A DNA stretch of 64,000 bases from Alicycliphilus sp. UBA6560. Its GTDB lineage: Bacteria > Pseudomonadota > Gammaproteobacteria > Burkholderiales > Burkholderiaceae_C. The stretch's first letter is position 1. Every line of letters starts with the position of its first letter. Position numbers and translations under genes: made by a program. Positions 63,225 through 64,000 of this stretch are shown here, in pieces. The notes under the pieces were generated by a model. It saw only the letters and a list, made by a program, of their open reading frames with translations, was not told the origin of the DNA and did no database searches. The DNA lies in assembly GCA_002434305.1 (NCBI GenBank), contig DJJU01000006.1, positions 806,001-870,000 of the forward strand. The letters run 5' to 3'.

Positions 63225-63809
63225 ATGATTTCCAGAAGAAAAACGGCTCTAGCCCTTGCCAGTCTTGCGCTGGCAGCTATCACTAACGTAGCAGGCGCGC
63301 AGACGGCCGACCCGCAGGTCAAGCTAACCACGTCCCTGGGCGACATCGTGGTGCAGCTCGATCCGGCCCGCGCGCCGGCCACCGTGGCCAACTTCGTGCA
63401 GTACGTGAAGGATGGGCACTACAACGGCACCGTTTTCCACCGCGTGATGGACGGCTTCATGATCCAGGGCGGCGGCTTCACGCCCGAGATGCAGCAAAAG
63501 CCCACCCGCGCGCCCATCAAGCTGGAGGCCGGCAACGGCCTGAAGAACGACAAATACACCATCGCCATGGCGCGCACGTCCAACCCGGACTCGGCCACCT
63601 CGCAGTTCTTCATCAACGTGGTCAACAACGACATGCTCAACGCGCCCAAGCCCGACGGCCACGGCTATGCCGTGTTCGGCAAGGTGATCGAGGGCCAGGC
63701 GGTGGTGGACAAGATCAAGGCCGTACCCACGGGCAACCGCGGCGGCCACCAGAACGTGCCGACCACGCCCGTCGTCATCCAGTCGGCCACCCTGGTCGGC
63801 GGCAAGTAG
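63225..63809 (+). CDS. ppiA: Periplasmic peptidyl-prolyl cis-trans isomerase (cyclophilin)
   Basis: The 194-residue protein from the ATG at 63225 (AAGGAG eight bases upstream) has a signal peptide ending ITNVAGA. The cyclophilin domain shows VFHRVMDGFMIQGGGF with the catalytic Arg, SQFFINVVNND and GYAVFGKVIEG. Export to the periplasm fits PpiA. The whole signal peptide core (TALALASLALAAITNVA) is encoded by a copy of the dispersed palindromic repeat. It is followed by ppiB at 29 bases. Confidence 0.93.
   Translation: MISRRKTALALASLALAAITNVAGAQTADPQVKLTTSLGDIVVQLDPARAPATVANFVQYVKDGHYNGTVFHRVMDGFMIQGGGFTPEMQQKPTRAPIKLEAGNGLKNDKYTIAMARTSNPDSATSQFFINVVNNDMLNAPKPDGHGYAVFGKVIEGQAVVDKIKAVPTGNRGGHQNVPTTPVVIQSATLVGGK
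63234..63294 (-). repeat. Palindromic repeat copy R15, forming the ppiA signal peptide
   Basis: It reads AAAAACGGCTCTAGCCCTTG, then TTGCGCTGGCAGCTATCAC and AACGTAGC. GCT CTA GCC CTT GCC AGT CTT GCG CTG GCA GCT ATC is read as the hydrophobic core of the leader. The fit to the family is good, and no host-like signal sequence remains outside it except the first five codons. Confidence 0.85.
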
Positions 63810-63838
63810 CCCATAGCAACCCCTGAAAGGACACCTCC

Positions 63839-64000
63839 ATGAGCAACACCACCAACCCGGAAGTCGAGCTGCACGTCACCATCACCGAGGGCGACACCGT
63901 CTCCAACGGCGTCATCACGCTCGAGCTGGACGCGCAGAACGCGCCCAAGTCCACGCAGAACTTCATGGACTACGTGAACCAGGGCTTCTATGACGGCACG
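63839..64000 (+). CDS. ppiB: Peptidyl-prolyl cis-trans isomerase, cytoplasmic (3' truncated)
   Basis: Only the first 54 codons are in the window. The sequence GVITLELDAQNAPKSTQNF then MDYVNQGFYDGT is the start of a cyclophilin without signal peptide, so PpiB-like. GAAAGGA lies 9 bases before the ATG. It follows ppiA at 29 bases, in the same operon. Confidence 0.85.
   Translation, partial: MSNTTNPEVELHVTITEGDTVSNGVITLELDAQNAPKSTQNFMDYVNQGFYDGT

Overview
The window is chromosomal DNA of a high-GC betaproteobacterium, most likely Burkholderiales family Comamonadaceae (Acidovorax/Alicycliphilus/Melaminivora-like). The evidence is the protein sequences, the gene orders (map-glnD; exbB-exbD-lpxK-Trm112-kdsB near adk; cysS-TPR-ppiA-ppiB), and many copies of a short palindromic repeat (AGCGCTT...AAGCGCT flanked by GATAGCTGCC or GGCAGCTATC) that I associate with this family. 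I see no prophage, transposase, plasmid gene, rRNA or CRISPR array. It is mostly core genome, with a few accessory genes.

Layout. 1-4.3 kb (+): the C-terminal part of a U32-family rRNA hydroxylase (RlhA-like), a RhuM-Fic fusion protein, an RNase D-like exonuclease and metY. 4.4-13.7 kb (-): a complete MdtABC-type RND efflux operon with its own NodT-type outer-membrane lipoprotein. 13.9-18.4 kb (-): egtB and egtD (ergothioneine), ompW and a DUF808 membrane protein. 18.5-22.6 kb (-): purL. 22.7-26.7 kb (+): map, glnD and a DUF454 protein, then two identical tRNA-Asn genes. 27-30.4 kb: a small unknown gene under a near-perfect LexA box, a BLUF photoreceptor, icd, a cationic secreted peptide and a DUF192 protein. 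30.4-35.1 kb (-): a second, monomeric isocitrate dehydrogenase, sodB and xseA. 35.4-38.5 kb (+): exbB-exbD-lpxK-Trm112-kdsB (energy transduction plus lipid A/Kdo). 38.5-42.1 kb: DoxX, adk, asparaginase and lexA with a small downstream gene. 42.2-48 kb (-): hrpA and an acyl-CoA synthetase. 48.2-51.4 kb (+): metallophosphoesterase, MFS transporter and methyltransferase. 51.4-55.4 kb (-): a D-2-hydroxyacid dehydrogenase and a stand-alone UvrA paralogue. 55.5-56.7 kb (+): a YihY/BrkB membrane protein. 56.7-62.4 kb (-): tRNA-Ser, lysC, tilS, accA, an AlkA-like glycosylase and cysS. 62.6-64 kb (+): a TPR protein, ppiA and the start of ppiB.

The most notable structure is not one gene but the dispersed palindromic repeat. 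I find about 14 recognisable copies. Several lie inside essential or conserved genes (mdtB, lpxK, tilS, xseA, hrpA), and three form the N-terminus of a protein: the signal peptide of ppiA, the lipoprotein leader of the efflux outer-membrane protein, and the start of the AlkA-like glycosylase. Most in-gene copies are read in one codon phase, or in its exact complement. This resembles the protein-coding palindromic elements known from Rickettsia. A different 39-codon insertion with flanking duplication also sits in mdtB. The second notable point is the strong SOS box directly upstream of an unrecognised 101-residue gene beside the BLUF gene.

All functional calls come from reading protein motifs. 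No database search was run.
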